Below, piece after piece: positions 47,942 through 56,836 of a DNA stretch of 64,000 nt (the first letter of the stretch is position 1; each line of letters starts with the position of its first letter). The notes beneath the pieces are model-generated. The model was not told where the DNA came from. It searched no databases and saw only the letters and a list, made by a program, of their open reading frames with translations. The DNA lies in the NCBI GenBank assembly GCA_022823605.1, contig JAJEHS010000008.1, forward strand, positions 124,001 to 188,000. The letters run 5' to 3'. This DNA comes from Paracoccaceae bacterium. Lineage in GTDB: Bacteria > Pseudomonadota > Alphaproteobacteria > Rhodobacterales > Rhodobacteraceae. The translations under genes and the position numbers were made by a program.

Positions 47942-48907
47942 ATTTTAGGAAGCGATAAATACACAATTGCAGGCGGGAAAAACAAGATTCCGATCCGCAA
48001 TATCATTGCCTATCTATGTGCAACGGTGGCAACCATTCTATGGGTATTGTTTTTCTTTGAGGTAAGCCGTGGTGGTGGATTAGGCGAGACCTCGCAAAAT
48101 AACAGGGGTGTAGCCCCATTAATTATCGGGCTGATTCCAATACTCTTTTTCTGGTTGGTGGCTGGATTGTATTTGATGGCAGTTCAAAACCGCGAACGGT
48201 ACAATGAGTTGAAAAAGAAGATTGACAAGCTGAAGGATGAAATTGATCATATTTCCTTCGGTGAAAGCGAGCGGTTCATGAATATTCCGGCAGACAGTTC
48301 GCCTGTATCCAGCAAAAGTCCGGAAATTCATGAAGAGCCGGAATACAATGAACCGGCCGGAGAAATAAATGACACCACTTTCAGCCTTCCCATTTCCAGC
48401 AATGAAGTCAAGGGGGAGACAAGCATGCTTGATGAATGGAACCTTGACACGAAAACACTGATCAGGGCCTTCAACATGCCCAATGATGAGAATGATTCAG
48501 AGGGTTATGATGCAATTGAGGCAGTAATCAAAATTGAATTCCTAGATAACCTGTTGAGAAATTCTCATGAACTCCTGATTACCTTAGCCGATTATGATTT
48601 GATAATGGATGATCTGGAAATTGATATGGGCCTGATCACCACTTGGAGGCGATTTGCCGCAGATAGTGCCGTGGGTATGGTTTCATCCCTTGGTGGGACC
48701 GGAACGTTTGTCGAAATCGACAAGGTCTCCAGCATTTTGGCCGAAAACAGCAATTTTGAAAGCCTTGCCAACACCTTCAACAAGCAGATGGAGGAGTTTA
48801 TTTCCAAGGTCATACCACAACTCAGTGATGATGAAATCAGGGAACTTGCACAAACCAGGACCTTTCTGGCCTTTTTATTGCTTGGCCAGGTTTTCAATAC
48901 CGGTTAA
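47942..48907 (+). CDS. Membrane protein of unknown function downstream of greA
   Basis: No family recognised. From the ATT at 47942, seven bases after GGAG, the protein has 321 residues; the first conventional start is GTG 48026, which would cut into the first membrane helix and lacks a ribosome-binding site. Two hydrophobic helices (IIAYLCATVATILWVLFFF and LIIGLIPILFFWLVAGLYL) are followed by a charged coiled coil (RYNELKKKIDKLKDEIDHI), an acidic low-complexity linker rich in Glu, Pro and Ser, and a helical C-terminal domain (about residues 185-321) with DEWNLDTKTLIRAFNMPND and TRTFLAFLLLGQVF. The domain faces the cytoplasm if the positive-inside rule holds. Confidence 0.72.
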   Translation: MLGSDKYTIAGGKNKIPIRNIIAYLCATVATILWVLFFFEVSRGGGLGETSQNNRGVAPLIIGLIPILFFWLVAGLYLMAVQNRERYNELKKKIDKLKDEIDHISFGESERFMNIPADSSPVSSKSPEIHEEPEYNEPAGEINDTTFSLPISSNEVKGETSMLDEWNLDTKTLIRAFNMPNDENDSEGYDAIEAVIKIEFLDNLLRNSHELLITLADYDLIMDDLEIDMGLITTWRRFAADSAVGMVSSLGGTGTFVEIDKVSSILAENSNFESLANTFNKQMEEFISKVIPQLSDDEIRELAQTRTFLAFLLLGQVFNTG

Positions 48908-48921
48908 TTGAAGTATCCTAA

Positions 48922-50175
48922 CTACAACCAAAAACTGCTGTAGGGATAATATTTGACCAGGTTACCCCTATCAACCGATAGGGTATCCTCTCCCAATTCG
49001 ACCAGTCCTTCTGACCAAGACAAACTGGTAGTCAATCCCGATCCTTCCGATGGAAAGACCTCAGCCAAGCCTTCATCGTTCATTCTGGCACGAAGGTATT
49101 CCCTGCGACCGGTCTTTTTGCGTTTCTGAAATGCTGCCGGAACCATGAAGCCCACTGGTGGTTGCCATAATTCACCCGACAATATCCGCATGGCCGGATG
49201 AGCAAAGACCAGAGAGCAAACAAAGGCCGCAATGGGATTGCCGGGAAGTCCAAAAATATGGGTATCCTGCCAACTTGAAAGGGCCAGTGGCCGACCTGGT
49301 TTCACGGCGATTCGCCAGAAGTTGAGTTTCCCTTCCCTCGACAATAAATCAGAAACAAAATCCTCCATGCCCGAGGAAGCCCCACCGGAAGTCAGGATAA
49401 TATCGGAACAAGATGCCCCCTGATTCAACTTGTTGCGAACTTCTTCCCTATTATCCCCAACCATACCGAGATCAACAGGAATAAATCCCATCTTGTGTAT
49501 CAGGGACAAAAGCATGGGCCTATTGGCATCAAAAACCATTGCATTATCTACCGTCATGCCATTTTCCCACAATTCATTACCTGTGGACAAAACACCCACA
49601 CGGAGTTTGGCGTAGACGTTTATTTTGTCCACTCCTGATGAAACCAGGCTGGCCAGATCATTGGTTCTGATTTTGTGACCTTTGGCAAACAACGGATCTC
49701 CAACCTTGATGTCTTCGCCAGCCAATCGGGTATTGGCTCCCTTTTTTGGCCTTGATTTGAAATGAAGCCAGTTGGAATCGATTAGAGAATACTCTTGCAG
49801 ATGTACCGTGTCCACACCTTCGGGCAAAGGAGCACCAGTCAGTATCTTTATGGCTTTCCCAAATGGTACTGGCTTATCCAGTATCGAGCCGGGTGCTGCA
49901 TAACCACTTGCAAGTTCCAGCTCATCATGTCTGGTTAAAGAGTCAAAGGCAAATCCATAACCATCCACAGCTGAATTAGTCAATGGTGGATTGGCCCTTA
50001 GGGCAGTAACCTGTTTGGCCAAGACCCTGCCAACGGCCGTATTCAAAGTAATTTCTTCAGATTTGTCCAGTGGGGCAAAACTGGATAAAATCCTGCTTAT
50101 GGCATCATTGACCGGGAGCCAATCCACCCCGGGTGGCAAGGCAAAGCAATCTGGATCAGTAGTTTCAGTATTCAT
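48922..50175 (-). CDS. moeA: Molybdopterin molybdotransferase MoeA
   Basis: A 417-residue enzyme that inserts molybdate into adenylylated molybdopterin. Typical segments are NPPLTNSAVDGYGFAF, ILTGAPLPEGVDTVHLQE, LTSGGASSGMEDFV and FGLPGNPIAAFVCS. It is the last gene of a four-gene cofactor cluster on this strand (fdhD, mobA, mobB, moeA), 37 bases after mobB. The cluster would mature a molybdoenzyme, probably a formate dehydrogenase given fdhD, but the target enzyme is outside the window. Confidence 0.95.
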   Translation of the reverse strand: MNTETTDPDCFALPPGVDWLPVNDAISRILSSFAPLDKSEEITLNTAVGRVLAKQVTALRANPPLTNSAVDGYGFAFDSLTRHDELELASGYAAPGSILDKPVPFGKAIKILTGAPLPEGVDTVHLQEYSLIDSNWLHFKSRPKKGANTRLAGEDIKVGDPLFAKGHKIRTNDLASLVSSGVDKINVYAKLRVGVLSTGNELWENGMTVDNAMVFDANRPMLLSLIHKMGFIPVDLGMVGDNREEVRNKLNQGASCSDIILTSGGASSGMEDFVSDLLSREGKLNFWRIAVKPGRPLALSSWQDTHIFGLPGNPIAAFVCSLVFAHPAMRILSGELWQPPVGFMVPAAFQKRKKTGRREYLRARMNDEGLAEVFPSEGSGLTTSLSWSEGLVELGEDTLSVDRGNLVKYYPYSSFWL

Positions 50176-50212
50176 TTGACCAATTATTCTTCCTCAAGTT
50201 GAATCATTATCA

Positions 50213-50710
50213 CTAACGAAGATCAAAAGTTTTCATGACAAATTCAGCGATTCCCTTGATATCGTCAAGGTCAAATGCTGGTATGCTGTGTTCAGATACA
50301 GGCCTATCAGAAACTATAGCAATTATATCCTTGTCATTTGGTGCAAGATCAGGACCTGATGAATCTTCCCTCCGGATTTCCAACTTCGGAAAGGAAAGAC
50401 TCTTGAAACCTTCTACAAGCACTAGATCCGTATCCTCAAGTTTGCCTAGCATTGTCGTTAAATCAGGTTTGCTGACCTCCGCTTCTTCATGGATTAGGGC
50501 CCAACGCCTTGATGATACTATAAGTACCTCTTTTGCGCCGGCTTTCCGATGCTTGTAACTATCTGTACCAGACTGGTCAATGTCAAAATCGTGATGGGCA
50601 TGCTTGAGGGTGGAAACCCGAATGTTCCGGTTTGTCAATTCGGTAATCAGGGAACTTACCAGGGTGGTTTTCCCCGAGTTCTTCCACCCGGCAATTCCAA
50701 GAATGTTCAT
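50213..50710 (-). CDS. mobB: Molybdopterin-guanine dinucleotide biosynthesis adaptor MobB
   Basis: A 165-residue P-loop GTPase that assists MobA. It has Walker A GWKNSGKTTLVSSLI, the conserved STLKHAHHDFDIDQSGTDSYKHRKAGA and LVEGFKSLSFPKLEI. The ATG overlaps the mobA stop in ATGA, so translation is coupled; the TTG two codons earlier is less likely. Length is normal. Confidence 0.95.
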   Translation of the reverse strand: MNILGIAGWKNSGKTTLVSSLITELTNRNIRVSTLKHAHHDFDIDQSGTDSYKHRKAGAKEVLIVSSRRWALIHEEAEVSKPDLTTMLGKLEDTDLVLVEGFKSLSFPKLEIRREDSSGPDLAPNDKDIIAIVSDRPVSEHSIPAFDLDDIKGIAEFVMKTFDLR

Positions 50711-51351
50711 TTGCAATATCGCATCAGTTTTTCGGCCTCCACAAGATCGCTTGGCGTATTGATATTGAAAAAGGGATCCATCTTTCCAGTCTGAAACTCC
50801 ACGAATTCAGCATTGTGTTGATCGGTCCATTGCACGATTTTTCGTACTCCCTTTTTTAGATTTTCTCTTAGATCATGTCTTAAATCAACAGACCAAAGCC
50901 CAAAAGTGGGATGTCTGTATAATTTATCTGTTTCCTGATCCCTGGTAGCAGCCAATATGATACGTGCATTGCTGTCCAATTGTTGGGTCAACAACCTAAA
51001 AACCAGATCATCAGGGAAGAACGGGGTATCACCAGCAATGGTTACTACAAGCCCAAAGCCCTCATGATGAGCCCAGTCCATACCGGCGAGTATACCGGCC
51101 AGGGGACCATATCTTTCTTCAAAAGCATCTGATAGCAATGGCAAACCCAATTCAGAGTAATGCGATGGATCATTATTGGTATTTAATGCCAACTCTGATA
51201 CCTGAGGGCTGATTCTCTCGATAACAATATTAAGAATCTTCCTGTTTCCGATGACTTTTTGGGTCTTATCTCCACCTCCCATTCTGGTGGCTAATCCACC
51301 AGCCAATATCACACCCGCGATAGAAATGTTCTGTTCCGTGGAGAAGGTCAT
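50707..51351 (-). CDS. mobA: Molybdenum cofactor guanylyltransferase MobA
   Basis: A 214-residue nucleotidyltransferase that joins GMP to molybdopterin to give the guanine dinucleotide cofactor. The nucleotide site is GVILAGGLATRMGGGDK, the product loop is YGPLAGILAGM and the metal Asp lies in VVTIAGDTPFFPDD. It lies between fdhD (25 bases upstream) and mobB (four-base overlap). Confidence 0.95.
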   Translation of the reverse strand: MTFSTEQNISIAGVILAGGLATRMGGGDKTQKVIGNRKILNIVIERISPQVSELALNTNNDPSHYSELGLPLLSDAFEERYGPLAGILAGMDWAHHEGFGLVVTIAGDTPFFPDDLVFRLLTQQLDSNARIILAATRDQETDKLYRHPTFGLWSVDLRHDLRENLKKGVRKIVQWTDQHNAEFVEFQTGKMDPFFNINTPSDLVEAEKLMRYCK

Positions 51352-51376
51352 TAACAGGTATCCATGATACTAGGCA

Positions 51377-52261
51377 TCAATCAGCCGCACCTTTCCTTCG
51401 ATGCTTCCTCGCTTCATCCCCAATCTCGTCTGGTAATATGTTTCTTTCCAACCGCTCCTCTCCAGCTAGGCAAATAAACCTCTTGCCTCTCATTCTTCCT
51501 ATGAGTGTAAGATTGACCTTTCTTGCAATTTCCACTCCCCAAGCCGTAAAACCGGATCTTGAAACCAAGACCGGAATACCCATGAGGGCGGTTTTCAGGA
51601 TCATTTCCGAAGTTAACCTTCCCGTGGTGTAAATCAATTTGTCTTCAGGTTGAATATCCTTGGATTTCATCCAGCCGTTAATTTTATCAACGGCATTGTG
51701 GCGACCGACATCTTCCATGTAAACCAGGGTTTGATCTTCCTTGCAGAGAACCGTGCCGTGAATTGCCCCAGCTTCCAAATAGAGGCTTGGTGTCAGGTTG
51801 ATTGATTTAGCCAAATGATACAACCAGGAGGTTTTGACCTTCAGAAAGGGCAGTTGCAATCCTTCGATCAATTCCATTTGATCACCAAATACCGTACCTA
51901 CGGCACACCCACTTGTTCGGGTTTTCTTTTGCAACTTCACCTCAAAATTCGTGGTTTTGGTCGTCCTGACCACGACAGTTTGCAAGTCCTGATCATAATC
52001 TACCCTTTCCACTGAATGGTAGGAACGCAACATTCCCTGATTGAACAGGAAACCAAGTGCCAGATATTCCGGATAATCACCGATGGTCATTACGGTAACT
52101 ATTTCAGTTGAATTCAAGAATATTGTCAGAGGTATTTCTTCAACGACTTTGATTTCTTCGGGCAACCCCTCATGGGAAAGCCCCTTGACACTTCTTGTCA
52201 GCTCAGGATTCTTGGGATCCGGACAGATCAAATAATTTCTGTTCCACTTGGATTCTGCCAT
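51377..52261 (-). CDS. fdhD: Formate dehydrogenase accessory sulfurtransferase FdhD
   Basis: A 294-residue protein that moves sulfur from a cysteine desulfurase onto the molybdenum cofactor before it enters formate dehydrogenase. The C-terminal signature YMEDVGRHNAVDKINGW is intact. The cysteine loop reads TSGCAVGTVFGDQ, with one cysteine rather than the CxxC of the E. coli protein; single-Cys loops exist in alphaproteobacterial members. It leads the fdhD-mobA-mobB-moeA cluster. Confidence 0.94.
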   Translation of the reverse strand: MAESKWNRNYLICPDPKNPELTRSVKGLSHEGLPEEIKVVEEIPLTIFLNSTEIVTVMTIGDYPEYLALGFLFNQGMLRSYHSVERVDYDQDLQTVVVRTTKTTNFEVKLQKKTRTSGCAVGTVFGDQMELIEGLQLPFLKVKTSWLYHLAKSINLTPSLYLEAGAIHGTVLCKEDQTLVYMEDVGRHNAVDKINGWMKSKDIQPEDKLIYTTGRLTSEMILKTALMGIPVLVSRSGFTAWGVEIARKVNLTLIGRMRGKRFICLAGEERLERNILPDEIGDEARKHRRKGAAD

Positions 52262-52578
52262 AATTCTCGAGTGTACCTGAATTTGCTAGTATTTATTTGC
52301 TCTTGGGTCAGCGATTATACCTGAAAATGCCATCCTGTTTGGGAATAAATCTATAATCCATTGCAAATAACCAAAAGGGTTGGAATTATAAACTCAGATC
52401 CGGAAAAAATGATATTGCCTTAAAGCAATAACCATACAGCCATCAACCAATAATATATTGGTACAAACTTTAATCGCTTAATTCTTGAACATGTCTGACA
52501 TTTAATTATTGGTTAATTGTGTCGCAAATCAATATGGTCGTTTTTGTTAGCCGAAATGTTGAATTGAGAATTAGTGGT
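52262..52578. other. Intergenic region upstream of the DUF3572 gene
   Basis: AT-rich and divergent to fdhD. One perfect inverted repeat, ACCAATA/TATTGGT (52446-52462, three-base centre), could be an operator for either flanking gene. No promoter hexamers or RNA gene are convincing. The last part (52519-52578) is open in frame with DUF3572 and could encode an N-terminal extension. Confidence 0.4.
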
Positions 52579-52875
52579 ATGGCGGGTAATACATATAATG
52601 CCGAACAGGCTGAGCTTCTGGCTATCAAGGTTTTGGAATGGATTGCAACCAATCCGCCCCTTTTTGCAGCCTTCCTGAACATGACAGGCAGTACCAGAGA
52701 ATCGATAACGGAAAACTATGGGAATAGTGAATTCCTTGCATCTGTAATGGATTTTTTGCTTATGCAGAAGGATGTATTAATTCTGGAATGCTGCCAATAT
52801 GTATCCGTTTCACCCGACGACCCGATGAAAGCCAGAAGGGCCTTGCCCGGAGGAGAGGAATTTAACTGGACATGA
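52579..52875 (+). CDS. DUF3572 family protein
   Basis: A small helical protein of 98 residues from ATG 52579; an in-frame GTG at 52519 would give 118. The pattern AEQAELLAIKVLEWIATNPPLFAAFLNMTG, then ESITENYGNSEFLASVMDFLLMQKDVLILECCQYVSVSPDDPMKARRAL, matches DUF3572, known mainly from alphaproteobacteria and often followed by a response regulator or hydrolase gene. The last four bases overlap the HAD phosphatase start (ATGA), so the two are coupled. Function is unknown. The shorter start fits the family length better. Confidence 0.82.
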   Translation: MAGNTYNAEQAELLAIKVLEWIATNPPLFAAFLNMTGSTRESITENYGNSEFLASVMDFLLMQKDVLILECCQYVSVSPDDPMKARRALPGGEEFNWT

Positions 52876-53597
52876 CAGGTCGCAAGCGGTTCAAGGGTAT
52901 AATTTTCGACAAGGATGGCACCCTCTTTGATTTTCAAAGTACCTGGTCTCCCATGATGGTAAACCTTTTGAATGTTTTGTGTAGAGGTGACAGGGAATGT
53001 TCTAGACAAAAAGGCTACTTGCTGGGTTTTGACTTTGACAAGGAATTATATCTACCTGAAAGCACATTTATTGCTGGAACCCCAAAACAGTTTGTTGAGC
53101 AACTACTTGACCAATTCAAAGGGTGGTCGGAGGTGGAAGTAATTCGGTTATTGAACGAAATTACCAAAGCTACGGAACAAGTTGAGGTGGTACCCCTTGA
53201 ACCTTTCCTGACAAAATTGCAAAGGGCTGGTTATGCTCTTGGGTTAGCCACCAATGACTGTGAGGAGGATGCCAGAAGACAACTCGGAGAAAAGGGCATT
53301 CTGAAGTATTTCGATTTTCTTGCCGGATTCAACAGCGGTTATGGATCCAAACCGGATCCGGACATGCTTTTGGCCTTTTGTCAACAAACACGGATTCAAC
53401 CTGCGGAAACCGTCATTGTCGGAGATAGCAAAAGCGATCTTGTAGCAGGAAAAAGAGCCGGTTTGTTTACCGTGGCGGTCTTGTCTGGTGTTGCTAAATC
53501 CGAAGACCTCGAACAGTATGCGAATTTGATAATTCAGGATATCGGTGAACTGTGGGATGCATTAGGTGGTGAGTGTATTTTTTTGCTTGATAGATGA
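52872..53597 (+). CDS. HAD family hydrolase (phosphoglycolate phosphatase-like)
   Basis: A 241-residue phosphatase. Motif I is IFDKDGTLFDF with both catalytic aspartates, motif II is the Thr in GLATND, and motifs III/IV are KPDPDMLLAF and VIVGDSKSDLVAGKRAG. The cap insertion is of the four-helix C1 type used by Gph-like enzymes that act on 2-phosphoglycolate or other small phosphates. Coupled to the DUF3572 gene by a four-base overlap. The substrate is not determined by sequence. Confidence 0.9.
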   Translation: MTGRKRFKGIIFDKDGTLFDFQSTWSPMMVNLLNVLCRGDRECSRQKGYLLGFDFDKELYLPESTFIAGTPKQFVEQLLDQFKGWSEVEVIRLLNEITKATEQVEVVPLEPFLTKLQRAGYALGLATNDCEEDARRQLGEKGILKYFDFLAGFNSGYGSKPDPDMLLAFCQQTRIQPAETVIVGDSKSDLVAGKRAGLFTVAVLSGVAKSEDLEQYANLIIQDIGELWDALGGECIFLLDR

Positions 53598-53710
53598 CTC
53601 TTCCCAAACGGATTGAATTTTAATGGATTTTGGTGTTTTTCTTTGTAAAGAATCAAATCTGAATTTTCAGAAAACATATTTTTCTGCGGTAGTAAATCGG
53701 GGAGTTTTCC

Positions 53711-55261
53711 ATGCCTAACAGGAGAAGGGGAAGAAGCGGCGGAAGGTCGGCAAATATTCATCTTCGCAGTACCAAGCTATTTGATCAGATGCCTTGGCGA
53801 ATTCCCTATAACCCCGATAAGCCCACCGAACCCCTTGATGAAGAGGGAATTCTAGGTATCCACGAAACCGCACTCCAGATAATGGAAAATATCGGGATCG
53901 AGTTTTTGAATGAAGAAGCCAGAACCATTTTCAAAGAGGCAGGATGCAAGGTTAAAGGAACCAATGTAAGACTGGGACGGGATTTTGTCATGGAAATGAT
54001 AAACCACTGTCCCGAGGAGTTTACCATTACCCCCAGGAATCCTGATCGTGAATTGATCGTGGGTGGTAAGCACATGCTATTCGGATGTGTTTCCTCTCCA
54101 CCTAATACCTGGGATTTGGAAAATGGCAAGCAGGTGGGAAACCAGGAGTATTTTCGAAATTTTCTAAAGTTGGCCCAATATTTCAACTGCATTCATTTTG
54201 TTTGTGGATATCCGGTCGAACCAGTGGATATACACCCCTCGATACGGCATCTGGATTGTTTGTACGATAAACTCACCCTGACGGATAAGGTGGCACATGC
54301 CTATTCATTGGGCCCTGAAAGGGTTGAGGATGTCATGGAAATGGTCAGGATTGCCGGTGGTCTGACCCATGAAGAGTTTGATGAAAAACCCAGAATGTTT
54401 ACCAACATCAATTCAACCTCTCCTCTCAAGCATGACTGGCCGATGATCGATGGGTCCATGCGGTTGGCCAGAAGAGGGCAACCGGTGATTGTTTCCCCCT
54501 TTACCCTGGCAGGGGCGATGGCACCTGTGAGCATGGCTGGTGCCGTGGCATTATCAATGGCCGAAGGATTGGCGGCAATTGCACTATTGGAATATATCAA
54601 TCCCGGAGCACCGATTGTTTTTGGTACCTTTACCTCCAATGTTGATCTTCGGTCGGGGGCTCCAGCCTTCGGTACACCAGAGTATGTGAGGGCTACCCAG
54701 ATGGCAGGGCAAATGTGTCGCTTCTATGGTTTACCATTGCGGGCAAGCAATGCTTGTGCAGCCAATGTTCCGGATGGTCAGGCCATGTGGGAAAGCATGA
54801 ATTCCATGTGGTCAGCGGTCCAGTCCCAGGTAAATATGGTTTATCATTCTGCAGGATGGCTTGAGGGAGGTTTGATTTCCAGTCCGGAAAAGTTCATCAT
54901 GGATTGTGAAACCCTTCAGCATTTCCAGCGCTACTTTGAGAAGACGGTTTATGGAACCGGAGAAAAGGATTTGGCTTTGGAAGCCATTTCCGAGGTTGGG
55001 TCCAGCGGACATTTTTTTGGGGCTCAACATACACAGGAAAGGTACACGACCGCATTTTATGAGCCATTCCTCAGTAATTGGCAAAATTATGAGGCTTTTG
55101 AACTCGGTGGTGGAGAATGGACTGCTGAAAGAGCCCATAAACTGTATAAGCAAATCCTGGTTGATTTTGAACCGCCTGTTATTGATTCAGACATCAAGGA
55201 AGAACTAGTCGAATTCGTGGAGAGAAGGAAGGCTGAGGGCGGAGCTCCAACCGATTTTTGA
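53711..55261 (+). CDS. Trimethylamine methyltransferase (MttB) family protein, non-pyrrolysine
   Basis: A 516-residue member of the MttB superfamily, which transfers methyl groups from quaternary amines such as glycine betaine to a corrinoid protein. The N-terminus is basic (RRRGRSGGR), then FTLAGAMAPVSMAGAVALSMAEGLAAI and PAFGTPEYVRATQMAGQMCRFYGLPLRASNACAANVPDGQAMWES are typical. The frame has no in-frame TAG, so it does not use pyrrolysine as archaeal MttB does. GGGGAG lies six bases before the ATG. No corrinoid protein or RamA-type activator is adjacent, so its partners are unknown. Confidence 0.9.
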   Translation: MPNRRRGRSGGRSANIHLRSTKLFDQMPWRIPYNPDKPTEPLDEEGILGIHETALQIMENIGIEFLNEEARTIFKEAGCKVKGTNVRLGRDFVMEMINHCPEEFTITPRNPDRELIVGGKHMLFGCVSSPPNTWDLENGKQVGNQEYFRNFLKLAQYFNCIHFVCGYPVEPVDIHPSIRHLDCLYDKLTLTDKVAHAYSLGPERVEDVMEMVRIAGGLTHEEFDEKPRMFTNINSTSPLKHDWPMIDGSMRLARRGQPVIVSPFTLAGAMAPVSMAGAVALSMAEGLAAIALLEYINPGAPIVFGTFTSNVDLRSGAPAFGTPEYVRATQMAGQMCRFYGLPLRASNACAANVPDGQAMWESMNSMWSAVQSQVNMVYHSAGWLEGGLISSPEKFIMDCETLQHFQRYFEKTVYGTGEKDLALEAISEVGSSGHFFGAQHTQERYTTAFYEPFLSNWQNYEAFELGGGEWTAERAHKLYKQILVDFEPPVIDSDIKEELVEFVERRKAEGGAPTDF

Positions 55262-55299
55262 TTGTTTGCAAGGATTGGTGGAATCAATCGCACCTTTCT

Positions 55300-55357
55300 T
55301 GCGGACAAGATACTTCTGTTGTCCGCAGTCTCCCGGACAATTCACTTGTCTTGGGGA
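55300..55357. terminator. Tandem stem-loops between the MttB-like gene and rpmE
   Basis: A perfect nine-base stem TGCGGACAA/TTGTCCGCA (55300-55308 with 55319-55327, ten-base loop) is followed by a second hairpin, CCCGGACAA with TTGTCTTGGG (about 55334-55357, one bulge). Both share GGACAA/TTGTC arms. They lie between convergent genes, so bidirectional termination is the simplest role, although no T-run follows on either strand. Confidence 0.5.
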
Positions 55358-55408
55358 AGCGTTATTCCAGTAGGGATATTGAATGGTGGAGAATTTGACG
55401 AAAGGTGA

Positions 55409-55630
55409 TTAAAACTTCAAATCGCCAAATTTTTTCTTGAATTTGGAAACTCTGCCTCCCGTATCCATGAGGTGGGTACCACCACCGGTCCATGCCGGAT
55501 GGACGGTTGGATCTATGTCCAATTGCAGAACATCGCCTTCAGAACCGTAGGTTGATTGCATTTCCAATTCATCACCATTGGTCATTTTGACGGTGATTTT
55601 ATGGTAATCGGGATGAATGTCCTTTTTCAT
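55409..55630 (-). CDS. rpmE: 50S ribosomal protein L31
   Basis: A 73-residue ribosomal protein. [21 protein letters not shown] and [26 protein letters not shown] are L31 landmarks. The zinc-binding CxxC pairs of the classical form are absent, so this is the cysteine-free type. Last gene of the cluster running ffh, chorismate mutase, rpsP, rimM, trmD, rplS, rpmE on this strand; 12 bases separate it from rplS. Confidence 0.96.
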   Translation of the reverse strand: MKKDIHPDYHKITVKMTNGDELEMQSTYGSEGDVLQLDIDPTVHPAWTGGGTHLMDTGGRVSKFKKKFGDLKF

Positions 55631-55642
55631 GTTCCTGACTCC

Positions 55643-56029
55643 TTATGATGTTTCACTTTTGGGACGGTAATTGGTCTTTTCAGCAATCCTTGCTGCCTTG
55701 CCCCTGCGATTTCTTAAATAATACAGTTTGGCTCGACGAACCTTGCCCCTGCGGACAACGGTAATCGAGTCGATATTGGTAGAATGAAGCGGGAATACCC
55801 TTTCCACACCTTCCCCAAAGGAAATTTTCCTTACGGTAAAGGTGCCATCAATCCCACCACCTCCCTTGCGGGCAATACAAACACCCTCATAGTTTTGCAC
55901 ACGTGTTCTGTTACCTTCGGTAACCTTGAACCCGACTCTGACTGTATCACCGGCCTTGAAATCAGGTATGTCTTTTTTCAGTTTCAATGCTTCCAGTTGG
56001 CGATCATTAAATTTTGCAATCAAATCCAT
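55643..56029 (-). CDS. rplS: 50S ribosomal protein L19
   Basis: A 128-residue ribosomal protein at the subunit interface. The start is the ATG at 56029, with AGGAT seven bases upstream; this removes a 26-codon extension that would not match the family. [33 protein letters not shown] and the C-terminal [19 protein letters not shown] are typical. Lies 49 bases after trmD. Confidence 0.96.
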   Translation of the reverse strand: MDLIAKFNDRQLEALKLKKDIPDFKAGDTVRVGFKVTEGNRTRVQNYEGVCIARKGGGGIDGTFTVRKISFGEGVERVFPLHSTNIDSITVVRRGKVRRAKLYYLRNRRGKAARIAEKTNYRPKSETS

Positions 56030-56078
56030 GGTTTTATCCTTCCAGTTTGTACTTAATTCTTGGCCTTGCCATAATTCA

Positions 56079-56798
56079 TCAAATGTTGGTTTCGGCCTTT
56101 TTTTCACAATATTTTTGCCAAAGATCCGGCCTTCTGAGCTTGGTTAGTTCTTCAGCTTTTGACTTTCTCCATTGCGCAATATTTTCATGGTGTCCAGTTA
56201 ACAGTATTTCAGGAACCGAAAGGCCATTCCATACCCTCGGTCGGGTGTAATGTGGATATTCCAATAAACCGCGTATAAATGATTCATTTTCGGTTGATTC
56301 AAAATTTCCCAAAACATTCGGTATAAGTCTCACAGTTGCTTCAATCAAGGCCTGTGCTGCAATTTCCCCACCAGAAAGCACAAAATCCCCCATGGAAATC
56401 TCTTCCGTTTCGGTTAGCTGAAAAAATCGTTCATCCACACCTTCATAACGACCACAAATTAATGTTATCCCCTTGCAGGTCGACCATTTCTTTGCTGTAG
56501 ACTGGTCAAACAACTTTCCCCTGGGTGATAGAAATACAACTGGCCATGAATCAGGCTTCTCATCTATCGTTTCCTGCGTAGATTGTAGGGCGGATGCCAA
56601 TATATCCGGTTTGATAACCATACCAGGACCGCCTCCAACTGGTGTGTCATCAACTGACTTGTGTACTCCAGCGCCAAACTCCCTCAAGTCAACGGTTTCA
56701 AGGTTCCAGGATTTACCAAGGGCCTTGCCCACTAGGGAACTACCAAGGACTCCAGGGAAAACCTCGGGAAATAGAGTGATTACCTTTGCCGTCCACAT
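56079..56798 (-). CDS. trmD: tRNA (guanine(37)-N1)-methyltransferase TrmD
   Basis: A 239-residue SPOUT methyltransferase that modifies G37 next to the anticodon and prevents frameshifting. The trefoil-knot SAM site is [14 protein letters not shown] with [17 protein letters not shown]; the N-terminus [11 protein letters not shown] and the [14 protein letters not shown] segment are typical. Between rimM and rplS as in most bacteria. Confidence 0.97.
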   Translation of the reverse strand: MWTAKVITLFPEVFPGVLGSSLVGKALGKSWNLETVDLREFGAGVHKSVDDTPVGGGPGMVIKPDILASALQSTQETIDEKPDSWPVVFLSPRGKLFDQSTAKKWSTCKGITLICGRYEGVDERFFQLTETEEISMGDFVLSGGEIAAQALIEATVRLIPNVLGNFESTENESFIRGLLEYPHYTRPRVWNGLSVPEILLTGHHENIAQWRKSKAEELTKLRRPDLWQKYCEKKAETNI

Positions 56799-56836
56799 AA
56801 TGATCTCACCTTTAGATGATATGACTACAATTGTAA

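Noticed and set aside
51880-51950. fdhD suspected of being defective because it lacks the CxxC pair
   Set aside because: The SGCAVGTVFGD loop with one cysteine and the intact EDVGRHNAVDK signature fit known variation in the family.
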